DNA of 64,000 nt from Morella rubra (Eukaryota; Streptophyta; Magnoliopsida; Fagales; Myricaceae), in assembly GCA_003952965.2 (NCBI GenBank), contig CM025850.1, forward strand, positions 17,718,654-17,782,653, written 5' to 3'. The notes below the pieces were generated by a model. That model was not told the origin of the DNA and did no database searches. It saw only the letters and a program-made list of their open reading frames with translations. How positions within the stretch are numbered: position 1 is the stretch's first letter; every line of letters starts with the position of its first letter. Shown here one piece after another: positions 45,437 to 57,849 of this stretch. Both the position numbers and the translations under genes were made by a program.

Positions 45437-45895
45437 TAAAGTACACTGGAACTTTGTATTCTAAACCCAATTTTGGAACTTTATCAGCAAATTTTGGATC
45501 AAATAAATACAATGGCCTTTCTTCCCTCGCCTGATCCGAATACCTAAAGTACTCCTCAAGCTTCATCTCCACTGGACCAACCGCAAACCGAACATCACCA
45601 TACAATTGAACCAAATAATTTCTATCCCATTTTTCACATGCAACCCAATTATCCAAACACCCTTCCAACAACATCGGCTTATTCGGTTCCTCAAAATTCA
45701 ACACGAATTCCTCAACCGAAATGCCCTTCATTCGTGTCATATTGTCTCTTTCAAGCCACTCAGGTTTCATTTCAAGGTTAGCGCAAAGCCAACTTTGGAA
45801 AAGATAATCAGAATAAAAATCCCTCAAACTTGAAACACCAAGATCCGAAACATCAAAAGAACGGCAAAAAGTAGCAATAAAGGTGGATTTCCACG
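45437..45895 (-). pseudogene. JMJ22: JMJ22-like relic, middle exon segment between two transposons
   Basis: Open frame encoding STFIATFCRSF, DFYSDYLFQSWLCANLEM, then EEPNKPMLLEGCLDNW, VRFAVGPVEMKLEEYFRYSD and KVPVYF. It is the N-terminal half of the JmjC domain region. The left boundary is the target duplication of the hAT-type element 43255-45435; the right boundary is the TTTCCACG duplication of the hAT element 45896-49577. It is in phase with 49578-50105 across that element. Confidence 0.9.
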
Positions 45896-48800
45896 CAGTG
45901 GCGGACGCAAGGGGTGGCAAGGGGGGGCGCTTGCCACCCCTTCGTTCTGTAAAATTAATTTTTTTTTTTATACGTATTTGTCAACAGCCCAGGCCTTACC
46001 CTTTGACCCAACCCAGCCCGCCCCCCCTTTCACCCTCTGTTTTTTTTTTTAAAAAAAAAAAATACAAACAAACATAAAGAAACGGCGTCACTTACCACTA
46101 GGAGCACTTACCAGGCAGGCAGGCCGCAGGCACCAGCACATCTTCTAAAATCTAACGCCTTTATGACTTGCTTCGAAAAAAAAAAATGACTTTGTGACTT
46201 TGTCTCCTTCCCAGCGAACCTAGCCAGACTGTGGCACTTCCAGTAGCCCCTCTCCAGCTCTCCTCCACGGTTCCACCTCCAGCCACAACCCACAGCCACT
46301 GCCTCTCAGCCTCCCTCTCTCTCGGGAGACCTCTCACTCTCAGGCAGCAGACCTCAGCTCCCCCTCCTCCACCGAAACCCCTCTCCTCTCAGCCTCTCTT
46401 TCTCTCTCTCGGGATCTCTCTCTCTCAGGCGACAGGAACAACAGTTGGTCAACGAAGGTAATAAGGAGTTTGAAAGTTGAAACTTTGAAGTTTGAACTTT
46501 GACAAATTGGTTCATTTCGTTTGTTTATGTCTAAATTTGTCTTGTAGCCGAATGAATATAATTATATTAATAATTAATATATCTTGTAGTCTAAATTTGT
46601 CTTGTAGTTTAAATTTGTCTTTTAGCCGAACGAATTGGTTGATTTGTTTAATTTTTTATATTTCATATTATATTGCAATTTCCTCAAATTTTCAGACACT
46701 GCTCAATTATTTTTTCAGGTTAATTTTGAAGCTCGAATTTTATTTGGTGGTGGGCTTATTCAGGTAATTTATATACTAAAACCTCATTAGAAATTTAGAA
46801 AATGATCTAATGGATTGTTGGTTGATGTTGAAAGGTGGTTTTTGTAAATTGTTGGAGATTGGAGGTCAGGGCTTATGTTGGTTTTGTGAATTGTTGGAGA
46901 TTGGAGGTCAAAGCTTATGTTAGTTCTGTTGGTTTTTGAGAAGTTGTTAAAATTGAAATTGAATTTGTGAATTGTTGGTTTTTGTGAATTATTGAATTTG
47001 TGAACTGTTTATTTTCGTTTTGTTTTGTTTAAAAGATGGATAAGTTTTTGATAAAAAAGTTAGCCAGCGTGGAGTCGTCTAATACTCTACTTCTGATGTG
47101 AATACTAGTTCGAAAAGACAACGCATTTTGTTTAGTCCAGATGATTTGTTGCTGACCCAGGATTACGTAAACCCATTGAAGAATATGATGTTGGGATTAG
47201 GGATCAAATTCGTAGGGAGTACTTGATGAAAGGTCCTTGTCAACCACTTGGCCATGATTTTCCCAAGAAGCAATATGGGAAAACAATGAGGGGTTTTAGG
47301 GAGTTATGGTTCAAAAATAATGAGTGGTTGGAATACAGTGTATCAAAGGATGCGGCGTATTGCTTATGGTGTTATCTGTTTAGTCAAACTAGAGGAGCAA
47401 GATTCGGGGGGGACGTGTTTACATCTACGGGGTTTAGCAACTGGAAAAAAGCAACAGAGGTTTTTGTTGAACATGTTGGTGTATGTAATAGTGTTCACAA
47501 TGATGCTAGAGGAAATTGTGAAGTACTCAAAAATCAACGTCAAAGTGTGTCGCACATGTTATCCGCACATGGGCATGAACTAGAGGAGTCTTATCGCATT
47601 CGTTTGACAGCGATATTAGATTGCATTCGTTATCTATTGGGGCAAGGATTAGCTTTTCGTGGCCATGATGAATCCGAGAGTTCAATGAGGAAGGGCAATT
47701 TTCTTGAACTATTGGAATGGTACAGCTTACGTAAGAAAAAGGTTCGTAAGACAACTCATCATAATGCTCCTGGTAACAACCAAATGACTTCTCCAAAAAC
47801 TCAGAAGGAATTGGTGAGTGCTGCTGCAGCGGAGACCACACTTGCCATCATTAAAGATATTGGAGATGGATTTTTTTCTCTTATGGTTGATGAGTCTCGA
47901 GATAGTTCAGTGAAGGAACAAATGGCAGTGGTTTTGAGATATGTGAACAAACGTGGACAAGTGATAGAAAGGTTTCTTGGTGTGGAACATGTTACCGACA
48001 CTTGCTCCCAATCCTTGAAAAATGCTATAGATAAATTGTTTGCAAGACACGGATTATCAATATCCAGATTGAGAGGTCAAGGGTATGATGGGGCATCAAA
48101 CATGCAAGGCGAGTTAATGGGTTGAAGGCACTCATTTTGAGGGACAATCCTTCTGCTACCTATATCCATTGTTTTGCTCACCAACTTCAATTGGCTATTG
48201 TGTCTATTGCAAAGGATAACATGGAAGTTTGTGATTTTTTTCATTACACTTCTGTTATTGTGAATATAGTCGGAGCTTCTTGTAAAAGGAAAGATAGTCT
48301 TCGTCAAAGTCAACATGAGAAGATTTTGGAGCGGTTGGACAAGGGAGAGATTTCTAGTGGAAAGGGTAGAAATCAAGAAACCAGTCTCGCACGACCAGGG
48401 GATACTCGTTGGGGTTCACACTACACTACAATAATCCGTCTCTTCACTATGTGGTCATCAGTATTGGATGTGCTTGAAAATGTGAAAGAGGATGGCACTT
48501 GCAAGGAACAAAGAGCCCAGGCTAAGGGTATGATGAATAAGATGCAAAGCTTCGAGTTTGTATTCAATATGCATTTGTTGAGTAATATAATGGGAATTAC
48601 GGATGCATTGTCACAGTCATTACAGCAAAAGGATCAAGATATTGTTAATGCTATGAGTTTGGTTGGAGTTGTGAAGCGTCGGTTGCAAGATTTGAGGGAG
48701 ATGGAATGGGATGATTTTTTGGAAGAAGTAAAATTTTTTGTGTGAATAATTATATCGATGTGCTCAATATGGAAGACATTATGCCAACTCGCGGTCGTCC

Positions 48801-49577
48801 AAGTCGTGGAGGGCAAAAAATTACTTATTTGCATCATTTTCGTGTGGAAGTATTTTGCCAGTTATTGATTTGATCGCTCAGGAGATGGATCGTCGTTTCA
48901 CAGAAGTAAGTACGGAGTTACTTCTTTGCATAGCATGTCTTGATCCAAGGAACTCGTCATTCTCAGCGTTTGATCATGCTAAGTTACTTCGTCTTGCTGA
49001 GCTTTATCCAGAAGATTTCTCAGCAATTGATCGTATGATTCTTAGACATCAACTTCACACTACATTGATAATGTGAGAAATATGATGCTTTTTCTGGACT
49101 TCAAGATATTAGAGGTCTTGCTATGAAGATGGTTGAGACAAGAAAGCATACTCTATATCCATTAGTTTATCTCTTATTGAAGTTGGCATTGGTCTTACCA
49201 GTTGCGATTGCAACCGTTGAGAGAGTGTTCTCTGCAATGAAGATTATCAAGACTGAGTTGCGTAATAAGATGGGAGATGAATGGACGAATAATAGCATGG
49301 TAGTATACATAGAGAGGGAAATTTTTGAAACTATTGAGAACGAAGCTATTTTGCAACGTTTTCAGAATATGCAGAACCGTAGGATCCAATTGCCACCTCG
49401 CAGTCTCAGCAAATAGTATGGTACGTGTATTTAAATATTTTTAATGTTTTTAGTCCTTAATTTTCAATATTTTAATTCTAAGATATATTTTTTTGTATTA
49501 CGTAGAAAAAAAATTTAAGATTTCATTTCGCATTAGGAGTTTGCCCCCCCTTCACTGGAGTCCTGGTTCCGCCACTG
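45896..49577 (+). mobile_element. hAT-superfamily transposon (TTF/DUF4371 type) in a JMJ22 exon
   Basis: Starts CAGTGGCGGACGCAAGGGG and ends CCGCCACTG, giving CAGTGGCGGA inverted termini. A perfect 8-bp duplication TTTCCACG flanks it (45888-45895 and 49578-49585). Length 3682 bp. It carries a decayed transposase gene on the plus strand at 47036-49416. The 5' third is non-coding with poly-C/poly-A tracts and direct repeats (GGAGATTGGAGGTCA twice, 46857-46912). Exact termini but a decayed transposase suggest it was mobilised in trans or has aged in place. Confidence 0.95.
47036..49416 (+). pseudogene. hAT-like transposase (TTF zinc finger, DUF4371, hATC)
   Basis: ATG 47036 begins MDKFLIKKL and meets a stop within about 20 codons. 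From 47225 an open frame has a TTF-type finger region (SVSKDAAYCLWCYLF), then DUF4371 motifs (SLMVDESRDSS, LRGQGYDGASNMQGE). A frameshift near 48110 leads to IHCFAHQLQLAIV and RPGDTRWGSHYTT. More breaks occur near 48740, 48860 and 49075. The C-terminal hATC dimerisation part is at 49120-49330 (LPVAIATVERVFSAMKIIK). The ZMYM1-like family name often given to such proteins reflects this transposase origin. It is inactive as it stands. Confidence 0.93.
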
Positions 49578-50105
49578 TTTCCACGACCCATTATACAAAA
49601 ATCCGACATTTAGATTTTCCAGTACAAGGTTCCTCCAGAGCGGCTCATGGTTACCGAAAACATAGAAAGATTTGCTAACAGTTGCCAAGACTCCCAAGTG
49701 GGTTCCACCCAAAAGCCCCAAAATGTCAAGAACAAGCTCATCGCTGAGCGCCTGGAGGTTACCTAAGCCAGTATTTCTGGAGTCGATAGAACCTGGGCTA
49801 AGGTAGAGGTTGCTTAGTGGTTGCACCCCATGAGTGTGTGAAGGAGCAGTTGAGGTCTTAAGGCTAAAACCTTCTTCAATATCTTGTTGTTCTTGTTCTT
49901 CTTCATACTCTTGGTGCGGTAACTCTAGCTTTTTGGAAAAGGAGTTTTGTTTTCTAGAAACAGTTCTGTTTGTTGTCTTATTTCTAGTTTTGCTTTTGTT
50001 CTTCTTCTTTCTCTTTAAGGTTTGAGACAACATGCTCTTGCAGCTGAGCATCGTTGGAAGTTGAGTGGCTTTGCCCGTAGGGGCAGACTGCAGAGGGTTT
50101 AGCAT
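49578..50105 (-). pseudogene. JMJ22: JMJ22-like relic, 5' exon segment with F-box
   Basis: The first ATG is 50105 (MLNPLQSAP); the frame is open upstream but without ATG. A basic stretch (KRKKKNKSK) could be a nuclear localisation signal. The F-box follows with ALSDELVLDILGLLGG and NHEPLWRNLVLENL, then FLYNGSWK, where the hAT element enters. JMJ22 in Arabidopsis is a histone arginine demethylase acting in seed germination; the F-box suggests SCF contact. Here the gene is disrupted, so this copy should be non-functional. Confidence 0.88.
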
Positions 50106-51509
50106 TGGTGGGTCGTTATGACAAGGAAAATCCAAAACAATGAGCGTATCTTCGCGGTAAGATTTTATTTTAAAATTAAGCAAGCTACAGCCCACACCAA
50201 AGCCTAATTATTTCTCGGTCTGAACGGGCTTCAGATAGCTATTCATACATATCATACAGACCGGCGCCTCAAATGAGCCCATTAAAACCCAAGAGAATGA
50301 GCCGGAGGTTTAACAGAAAAATATAGACAAAAAAACAAACATTAAAAACACAAACTTTGTTCTCCAATCACTAACAAAACCACAAAATCAACATAAAACA
50401 GCAATTAGCCCTCACCTTCGCCTTCCAACAAAAACCACAAAACGGCTATAATCCAATGGTAAGCCTTGATCTCCGATCTCCAACAGAAACCGACAAAACA
50501 ATAATAATAGTAATTGATATTCGAGAATCAAAATACCACTGACCTAAGAAAGAACAATTCATTATTAGCAAGTCACCTATCAACCCTCCAATTAAGAACA
50601 ATCAAATTTGAAAAAAGCACACAAATTTTCAGTAGAGGAAAAAGAAAAGATCATGAGATCGAGAAGAAAAAGAACAATATAAATGACCTAAGTGTTTTTT
50701 TTAAGTTAAAGGAAGAACGTTTTGTTTTTGCAGTTTGTAGTAGCATATGCACTTAACTTCGACAATGCAATCAATATGTCTTTCCTTCACTTTATCTCAT
50801 ATTTAAAAGAAACAAAAGAATATGAGATTTTTGCAGATTTATCAGTTCTTATAATGATGAAATTTAGAGGTTAAGTGTTCAGCAAGTAATTAACTGTATG
50901 CTTCATGAAAAAAATTGTCACGGATTTTCTCAGCCAGCAAACCCCACAAGTTGTACCTTCTCCAACTTTTTTCTGCACAAGAGCAAATTTGTATGATTAT
51001 TTTTGAGACTGATAGTTACTCCTTTATGAAGTACTAAAGGGATACATGACAGGAGATGGAGGTATAGACCCTTGAATGGCATTAAATGTCATGAAATATC
51101 ATGTTTGCCAAGTATTTTTTTTTTTGGTTAATATTTGCTAGCAACGACATGATTTACAGAATAAACAAGAAGCTTCCCGAGTGCCTTTTGCCAGCTGCCT
51201 CGAAATGCTACAAGCATAACAAGGTGAGAGGCTTGCCCCACGCTATAAGATCCAAAGAAAAAAAAAATACAAAAATTATATAGGGCTTACAGTTAATCGT
51301 ACTACAACAACTCAAAATCCTCAAATTCTTGGCTAGAAGATGAAACCTAACATAAAACAAAATCAAACATAAAATGTTAGTAAATTGAAACCTAATCAAG
51401 AAAAAAACAGCAAGGTGAAAGGCCAGAGAGAGATAGAACCAGCGAGGTGAGTGATGTAGCACTGAGTTGAAGGAGAGAGACAGCGTGAGAGAGTGGAGAC
51501 TAGAGAGTA
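50106..51509. other. 5' flank of the JMJ22-like relic, no gene seen
   Basis: AT-rich with no supported coding region. 51110-51240 contains a T-rich tract followed by non-repetitive sequence of unknown origin. Confidence 0.5.
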
Positions 51510-51602
51510 ACTGAGAGATTTCGAAGGAGACAGAGCGAGAGAGACTGAGAGATATCGAGGGAGACAGAGCGAGAGAGATTGAGTGATTTCAAAGGAGAGG
51601 GA
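51510..51602. repeat. 34-bp purine-rich tandem repeat
   Basis: ACTGAGAGATTTCGAAGGAG at 51510, ACTGAGAGATATCGAGGGAG at 51544 and a third partial copy at 51578. The chromovirus inserted immediately after it. Confidence 0.85.
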
Positions 51603-51607
51603 ACTTG

Positions 51608-51991
51608 TGTAATGTGCTTGAATAATGTGGGGTTAATTGGGTAAATGGTGATGTAACAGTGTTTGTTTGGCAAGAAAGAAAATGTAAACGTAGTGATTGG
51701 TTTGAGGTAGTCGGCCTCCCTTTTTGGCTTTAACAACACATTTTTCATATATGATTTCACGACATAAAGAAACTTATACCAAAAGGTAACTGGGTCTACA
51801 AATGGACCACACTAACTTAAGAAAAAAACCCACTAACACAATTAACGTAGAAAGCAAATAACATAATGGCCCAAAGCCCATTCCGATTGACACAAGGGTA
51901 GTCAACGACAACATCCTAAGTTAATTCGAACTCTCTAGACTTTCAAACTCCAGAACTTCCCTTTGTCTCCTTTGCGTAAGGTCCCGTGACA
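51608..51991 (-). repeat. 3' LTR of the chromovirus
   Basis: In plus orientation it runs TGTAATGTGC to CGTGACA. The minus-strand polypurine side lies just beyond 51991 (GATGGGAA). Confidence 0.93.
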
Positions 51992-52003
51992 TTCCCATCT
52001 GCT

Positions 52004-55000
52004 TCAAAAAACCTTGCCCACAAGGTGTGGGTATTCGTCCCGTAGCCGCCAATAGGGAACCCATGTAGAATCCTCCTCAGCTGCACCTCTCCACTTAACC
52101 AAGATTTTAGTGACAGATCTGACACCTAGATGATGAAACCTACACTCCAAAATAAGTTCGGGCTCTGCCTGAACAGCTCCTTCAGCATCAACAGGGGGAA
52201 GGTGGGCAGAGGAACAGTTTACGAGCCTTGCTTCCATTTGAGGCAGGAAACATGGAATACCGGGTGAATACGTGCTTTAGGTGGAAGGGTAAGTCGGTAA
52301 GCAACTTGACCAAGCTTTTGTGCGATCTGGAAGGGCCCGTAAAACCGGGGGGAAAGCTTCAAGCTTTTCCTGACAGCCAACGTTTTATGACGGTAAGGTT
52401 GAAGCCGCAGGTATACCCAATCCCTAATCTCAAAATTTCTTTTAGTATGGTGTTTATTGTACTGGGTTGTATATCGTTCCTGGGCTACTTGCAAATTATG
52501 TTTAAGTGTTTCTAAAATCTGATCCCTTGATTTGAGTTGGTTGGCCACTGCTGCATTTTGAGTGGTGTTTGGGATGTAGTGAATTAGCTTGAGAGGAGGG
52601 TAGTCGTATAAGGCTTCAAAGGGTGTGATTTGGGTAGAGGAGTGATGACAGGTATTGTACCACCATAGACAACCATGTAGACAATGATTTAGGTTGTTCA
52701 CCACAATAGTATCTGAGGTACTGGCCGAGACACTTATTGACAACCTTTGTTTGTTCTTCACTTTGGGGATGGTAAGCTGATGAGTGAGCTAGAGTAGTCT
52801 TTTGAAGCTTGAATAATTTAGACCAAAAATAAATTAGGAAAATGGAATCCCAATTTGAAACAATGGTCTGTGGGAGGCCATGGAGTTTAAGAGCATGAGT
52901 GGTGAATTGATGAGCAATAGTGACAGCTGTATAGGGGTGAGAGATGGCGAGGAAGTGAGCATACTTGGTTAACTTGTCCACCACAACTAAAACAACAGTG
53001 TAACCATGAGAATTAGGAAGACCTTCTATGAAGTCCATTGAGATGTCAGCCCAAGCTCTTTCAGGTATAGGTAATAGTTGAAGGAATCCCGTTGGTTTTA
53101 GGTTCTCTAATTTGTTCCTTTGACATGTGTCACACTCACACACAAAAGCTTTGATATCAGCCTTCATTCCTAGCCAGTAGAAGTCACCCTTAGCTCGGTG
53201 AAGAGTTTGGTAGTAACCCGAATGACCTGCGGTAGGACTAGAATGCACATGAGTCAATACCTATAGTCTTAAGTCCTTAGAATTCCCAACATATATTCTG
53301 CCCTTCCTCACCAAAATCCCATTTCTCATAGTGACATGTGTGTCCTGTTGTTGAACCTTAGACATGAGTGTTTGAGTAGCAAGGTCTCCCACATAATTCT
53401 GCTTCAGCTCCTCAATCTACACAGGTTAGGGGAAAGTGATAGCTGCCAGAACCCCATCCTTTATAGCCGCATCTATAACCTCATCCTGCCTTGAAAGAGC
53501 ATCTGCCACTTTGTTTTCTTTGCCTTCTTTGTATTCAATTGAAAAATCATAACCCAACAGTTTGGTCGGCACTTTTGTTGGGCAGGTGTGTCCACTTTTT
53601 GTTCCAGCAAGAACTTTAAACTTTGCTGGTCCTTTTTGATTTTAAATGTCTGACCCACTAGGTAGGGCCTTCATTTTTGCACTGCACATACCAGAGCATA
53701 TAACTCTTTCTCATATGTGGATAAATGTAACATCCTCCCTTTGAGAGCTTGGCTGAAGTAAGCCAAGGGTCTACCTTGCTGCATAAGAACTGCACCAACC
53801 CCTACACCACATGCATTACATTCAATTAGAAACGTCTTAGAAAAATCAGGTAAAGCAAGAACGGGAGGATTTGTGACAACCTCTTTCAACTTTAGGAAGG
53901 CTTGGGTAGTCTCCTTAGTCCAACTGAAGGAGTTTTTCCTTCAATAGTTAGGTTAGGGGAGTTGCAATTTGCCCATCCCCTGGATAAACTTCCTATAGTA
54001 ACCCGTGAGGCCCAAGAAACCCCTTAAGGCCTTCAAATTCCTAGGAATAGGCCAGTCCAACATTGCCACAATCTTTCTTGGATAAGCCCGTACCCCATGT
54101 GCAGAGATTAGATGTCCCAAATAGTCTATTTCGCTGTAGGAAAAAAGACATTTTGATTTCTTTGCATAAAGTTGATGCTGCCTTAGCATGTTCGAAACCT
54201 TCTTTTAGGTGTAACAAGTGGTCTGTTAAATCCTTGCTGTACATTAGGATGTCATCAAAGTAAACAAGGACAAACTTGTGTAAGTATGGTCGGAATACGT
54301 CATTCATAAGGCCCTGAAATGTAGAAGGGGCATTGGTAAGCCCAAAGGGCATTACCAAGAATTCATAGTGACCCTCATGGGTCCTAAATGCAGTCAGGCA
54401 CGTCCTCAACCTTCACACATATTTGATGGTACCCCAATCTAAGATCCAACTTAGAAAAAATGGTAGATCCATGCAGCTCATCCATTAACTCATCTACAAA
54501 TGGAATGGGGTATTTGTCTTTGATCGTGGCTTGATTAAAAGCTCGGTAATCTAGACACATCCTCCAACTTCCATCCGCCTTCCTAACCAACAACACGAGA
54601 AAGGAAAATGGGGATTGACTTGGTCTGATAGCTCCCAATTCCAATAGCTCTCGAACAATCTTCTCAATTTCTCCCTTTTGGTAAAAGGGATACCTAGAAG
54701 GATGCACACACACGGGTAGAGTTCCTTCTTTGAAAGTTATTTGGTGATCATGGCTTCTAATTGGAGGCAACCCACTCGGTTCAGCAAACACATCCTCAAA
54801 CTGTTGTAACAACCCCTTCACAACAACTGGTTCTAAATCTGTCTCGGTTTACACAACCACTGATTGGACATGCGTAATACCACCCCTTGCCGTTCCACCT
54901 CTGAATGTACATGAAAATTTTGTCCTTTCATCATTGACCATTCCATAGGTTGCAGCCCATGCAGTACAACTGATCTACCCCTGTAGTCAAATGACATGGT

Positions 55001-55290
55001 CAGCTTACGGAGGTCCCAAAAAATTGGACCTAAAGTGCTCAACCAACTCACACCCAGCACCACATCACATCCCCTAGAGGTAGCAAGTAAAAATCAGCTT
55101 CATAGTTGTGGCCTTGCATCTTAACAACAACCTTTTCACAACCCCTATCAGCCAACATAGTGTCACCATTAGCTACCTTCACCCTTAATCTAGTATACTT
55201 TGTCACTTGCAGATTATTTTTCTTAGCTACCGAGGGATATAGGAAGTTATGAGTACTCCTTGTGTCCACTAAAATGACCACCTTACTCAT
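52004..55290 (-). pseudogene. Chromovirus pol: protease, RT, RNase H, integrase, chromodomain
   Basis: The protease region near 55260 reads VDTRSTHNF, with the catalytic DSG changed to DTR. RT has WRMCLDYRAFN and the catalytic motif VYFDDIL near 54250, followed by the LGHLISAHGV segment. RNase H is at 53671-53889 (FLIECNACG). Integrase at 52616-53257 has the zinc region (CDTCQRNK) and DISMDFIEGLP, but SDRD is replaced by SNWD. A final segment (52004-52237) contains a chromodomain, ILVKWRGAAEEDSTWVP. Frame breaks occur near 55055, 54830, 54400, 54100, 53900, 53660 to 53260 and 52700. Confidence 0.92.
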
Positions 55291-56487
55291 TCAAATCTTC
55301 CCAATCAATCTCATAGTGCTCGGTTTAGGGGTGCCTGAAATAGCATGTAGGGAAATTTCAGGTACATTATGTCCCAACACTTTAGTTTCAGGGGGGTCAA
55401 CAACTACTTCTTTCCTTTCCTCCTCATCTTCAGATACCCATTCTACTTCCTCCATCGTATAAATTCTCTTCCCAGTACACTGATGTTGTAGGTTCCATTT
55501 CTCATCACAATTATAGCAAAGGCCCTTGTCTCTTCTTTCCTTCATTTGTGCAGGAGATAACCTTTGAATGGGAAATCTGGGTTTTGAGTTTGTAGAACCC
55601 TTAAAGGAATTTCCCCCTCTCGGGTTATAATTTTTGTTTACAACTGGGCCTTGATTCCTCCCTGCATCGATAATCCCAGATCTAAGACTCCTCTTGATGG
55701 TAGCCACGCTTTCGTCCTGAATCTTAGCTAAACCAAAAGCTGAGTTAAGGGTAGAGGGGTTCAAGAGCTTCACTTGAAACTGAATCTCATCCCTCAAACC
55801 ACTGATGAAACAACTTAACTTATTACATTCAGACAGCCCTCTTATCTTGTTAGATAGCATCTCAAACTGAGTCTTATACTCAGTAACAATGGCTGTTTGC
55901 CTCAGCCTATGTAAGGCCTCCATAGGATCATCATAAACCATAGATCCAAATCGGGTGTACAAGGCTTTAGTAAAAGCCTCCCCGCTAGTGAAAACCCCAG
56001 CTTCTTTGGAATCTTGAAACCATACTAATGCATCCCCTTCCATATGAAAAGAAGCCAAGAAAATCTTTTGTCCAGTAGGTGTTTGATAGTAATTGTAAAA
56101 CTGATTGGCTTTATAGATCCAAGCAGTAGGGTTATCACCATCAAATTTGGGAAATTCTAACTTAAGAGGCTTACATTGTGGAAATCCAGAGCTGCCAGAT
56201 ACCCCTTCTTTTGGATTTACAGAAGGTGGATCACCCTCACCACCTATTGGACCGCCTTCAGGATCTCCTCCATGGCCTCTAGAATCTCCCCCTGATCCGC
56301 CTGGTGCTCTTGAACCACCAAGATCCACTTGCCGCTTGCCATGTGAGATGGACAAGGACTTCATGCTATCTGCGATCTGCAGCAACTGTTGGGACATTGT
56401 CTCTAGTAAATTTTGATGGTTATCTTGCTGGGTTTTCATCACATTGACAATTTCTTCCAACTGAGAAAGTCTAGCAGCTTGAGCCAT
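55291..56487 (-). pseudogene. Chromovirus gag
   Basis: The first ATG after the PBS is 56487 (MAQAARLSQLEEIVNVMK, coiled-coil-like). The retrotransposon gag domain follows with WIYKANQFYNYY and ALVWFQDSKEAG. A zinc-knuckle remnant reads CYNCDEKWNLQHQC. Both CCHC spacing and the continuity into protease are as expected. The frame is open throughout gag but stops before protease. Confidence 0.9.
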
Positions 56488-56496
56488 GGAGATCAA

Positions 56497-56509
56497 GGCT
56501 TTGATACCA
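56497..56509 (-). other. Chromovirus primer binding site
   Basis: TGGTATCAAAGCC on the minus strand, two bases inside the 5' LTR. It is an initiator-Met tRNA PBS with one change from TGGTATCAGAGC. Confidence 0.85.
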
Positions 56510-56511
56510 AA

Positions 56512-56905
56512 TGTAATGTGCTTGAATAATGTGGGGTTAATTGGGTAAATGGTGATGTAACAGTGTTTGTTTGGCAGGAAAGAAAATGTAAACACAGTGA
56601 CTGGTTCGAGGTAGTCAGCCTCCCTTTTTGGCTTTAACAGCACATTTTTCATATATGATTTCACGACATAGAGAAACTTATACTAGCAGGTAACTGGGTC
56701 TACAAATGGACCACACTAACTTAAGAAAAAAACCCACTAACACAACTAACGTAGAAAGGAAATAACATAATGGCCCAAGGCCCAAAGCCCATTCCGATTG
56801 ACATAAGGGCAGTCAACGACAACATCCTAAGTTAATTCGAACTCTTTAGACTTTCGAACTCCAGAACTTCCCTTTGTCTCCTTCCTTGCATAAGGTCCCA
56901 TGACA
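56512..56905 (-). repeat. 5' LTR of the chromovirus
   Basis: In plus orientation TGTAATGTGC to CATGACA, followed directly by ACTTG. It carries a 7-bp duplication in a GCCCAAGGCCCAAAGCCC stretch that the other LTR lacks. Confidence 0.93.
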
Positions 56906-56910
56906 ACTTG

Positions 56911-57845
56911 AAGGAGTTCAATGCGTCGAAGAAGAGGGGAGGGGGATCTGGAGCTTCGACGAAGAGGGCCAGAGGGGGGGGGGGAAGGGGAGGGGGGCAG
57001 GAGGGAGAGGCGTTTTGGGACTTTGGGGGAAAGAGTTCGGGACACTTTAGTCTTTTGATTATAAGAAATGGTTGAACCATTTTGAAAAAAGTTGAAAACT
57101 CACCGTTTTGATTATTTACCCTGTTTTATTTTAATTTTTCATGGTCCAATTTTTCTGTCTTTAACGTATATACATACATAAATTAGAGTCTTTGGTTTGG
57201 GTGTCTTAGCATGCTATTTGGAATCTAATTGATGGGTTGATAGTAATTACAAGAAACAAAAACAATGCAAAAGATTTCAATTGAAGCAATATCTCAAATT
57301 AATCTATCGTAGATTCTTCAAAAAAATATATATATATATATATATGTATTGCTTATATAAATATACATATACTTATAACTACTCATTTATTTAAGTATTG
57401 TTTTATTATCTACTTGTTATATGTTTTTTGGGTAAATGGTAAGTCATATATTTTTATTATATATATGTATGTGCTAACCTAAATACTTAGGCTTAACATG
57501 CTATTTATTACATGTTTTTATTATATACATATTGTGCTAACCTAAAATACTTTATATGTACGTACCTAATATTCAAATAACGTCTAAGACAATATATGTT
57601 ATGTAGTTGTTAATACATAATTAATCTCACAATATCTTCTTAATATGTATTACTATATACATAGATGAGTTACATATTAGGTATAAATACCATACACCCA
57701 TAGATGAGTGACAATATATTAGGTACACTAGTCACTAAGTTATATATATAACAATTTCAATTTTCATAACCCTAAATTATATATTTCATAATTTTAACAT
57801 AAATATAATAATAAATTCAAAATATACAGTATAATATAGCATGTA
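56911..57845. other. Intergenic, G-rich then AT-rich, no gene
   Basis: 56930-57010 is a G/A-rich run with a 12-G tract. 57300-57840 is strongly AT-rich. No coding region or RNA gene is supported. Confidence 0.55.
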
Positions 57846-57849
57846 GGTA

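Larger units (their letters stand above)
51608..56905 (-). mobile_element. Complete chromovirus (Ty3/gypsy), decayed
   Basis: A 5298-bp element flanked by a perfect 5-bp duplication ACTTG (51603-51607 and 56906-56910). LTRs are 51608-51991 (384 bp) and 56512-56905 (394 bp). The length difference is two small indels (7 and 3 bp). By eye there are about 19 substitutions, mostly transitions (about 5%). The coding order on the minus strand is gag, protease, RT, RNase H, integrase, chromodomain. The compact size and short LTRs resemble the Reina lineage. Several stops and lost catalytic residues indicate it is dead. Confidence 0.95.

Noticed and set aside
51500..51760. Minus-strand frame of 86 codons resembling the N-terminus of the chromovirus gag frame
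   Set aside because: It is LTR sequence; the identical frame appears upstream of gag because the 5' LTR has the same sequence.
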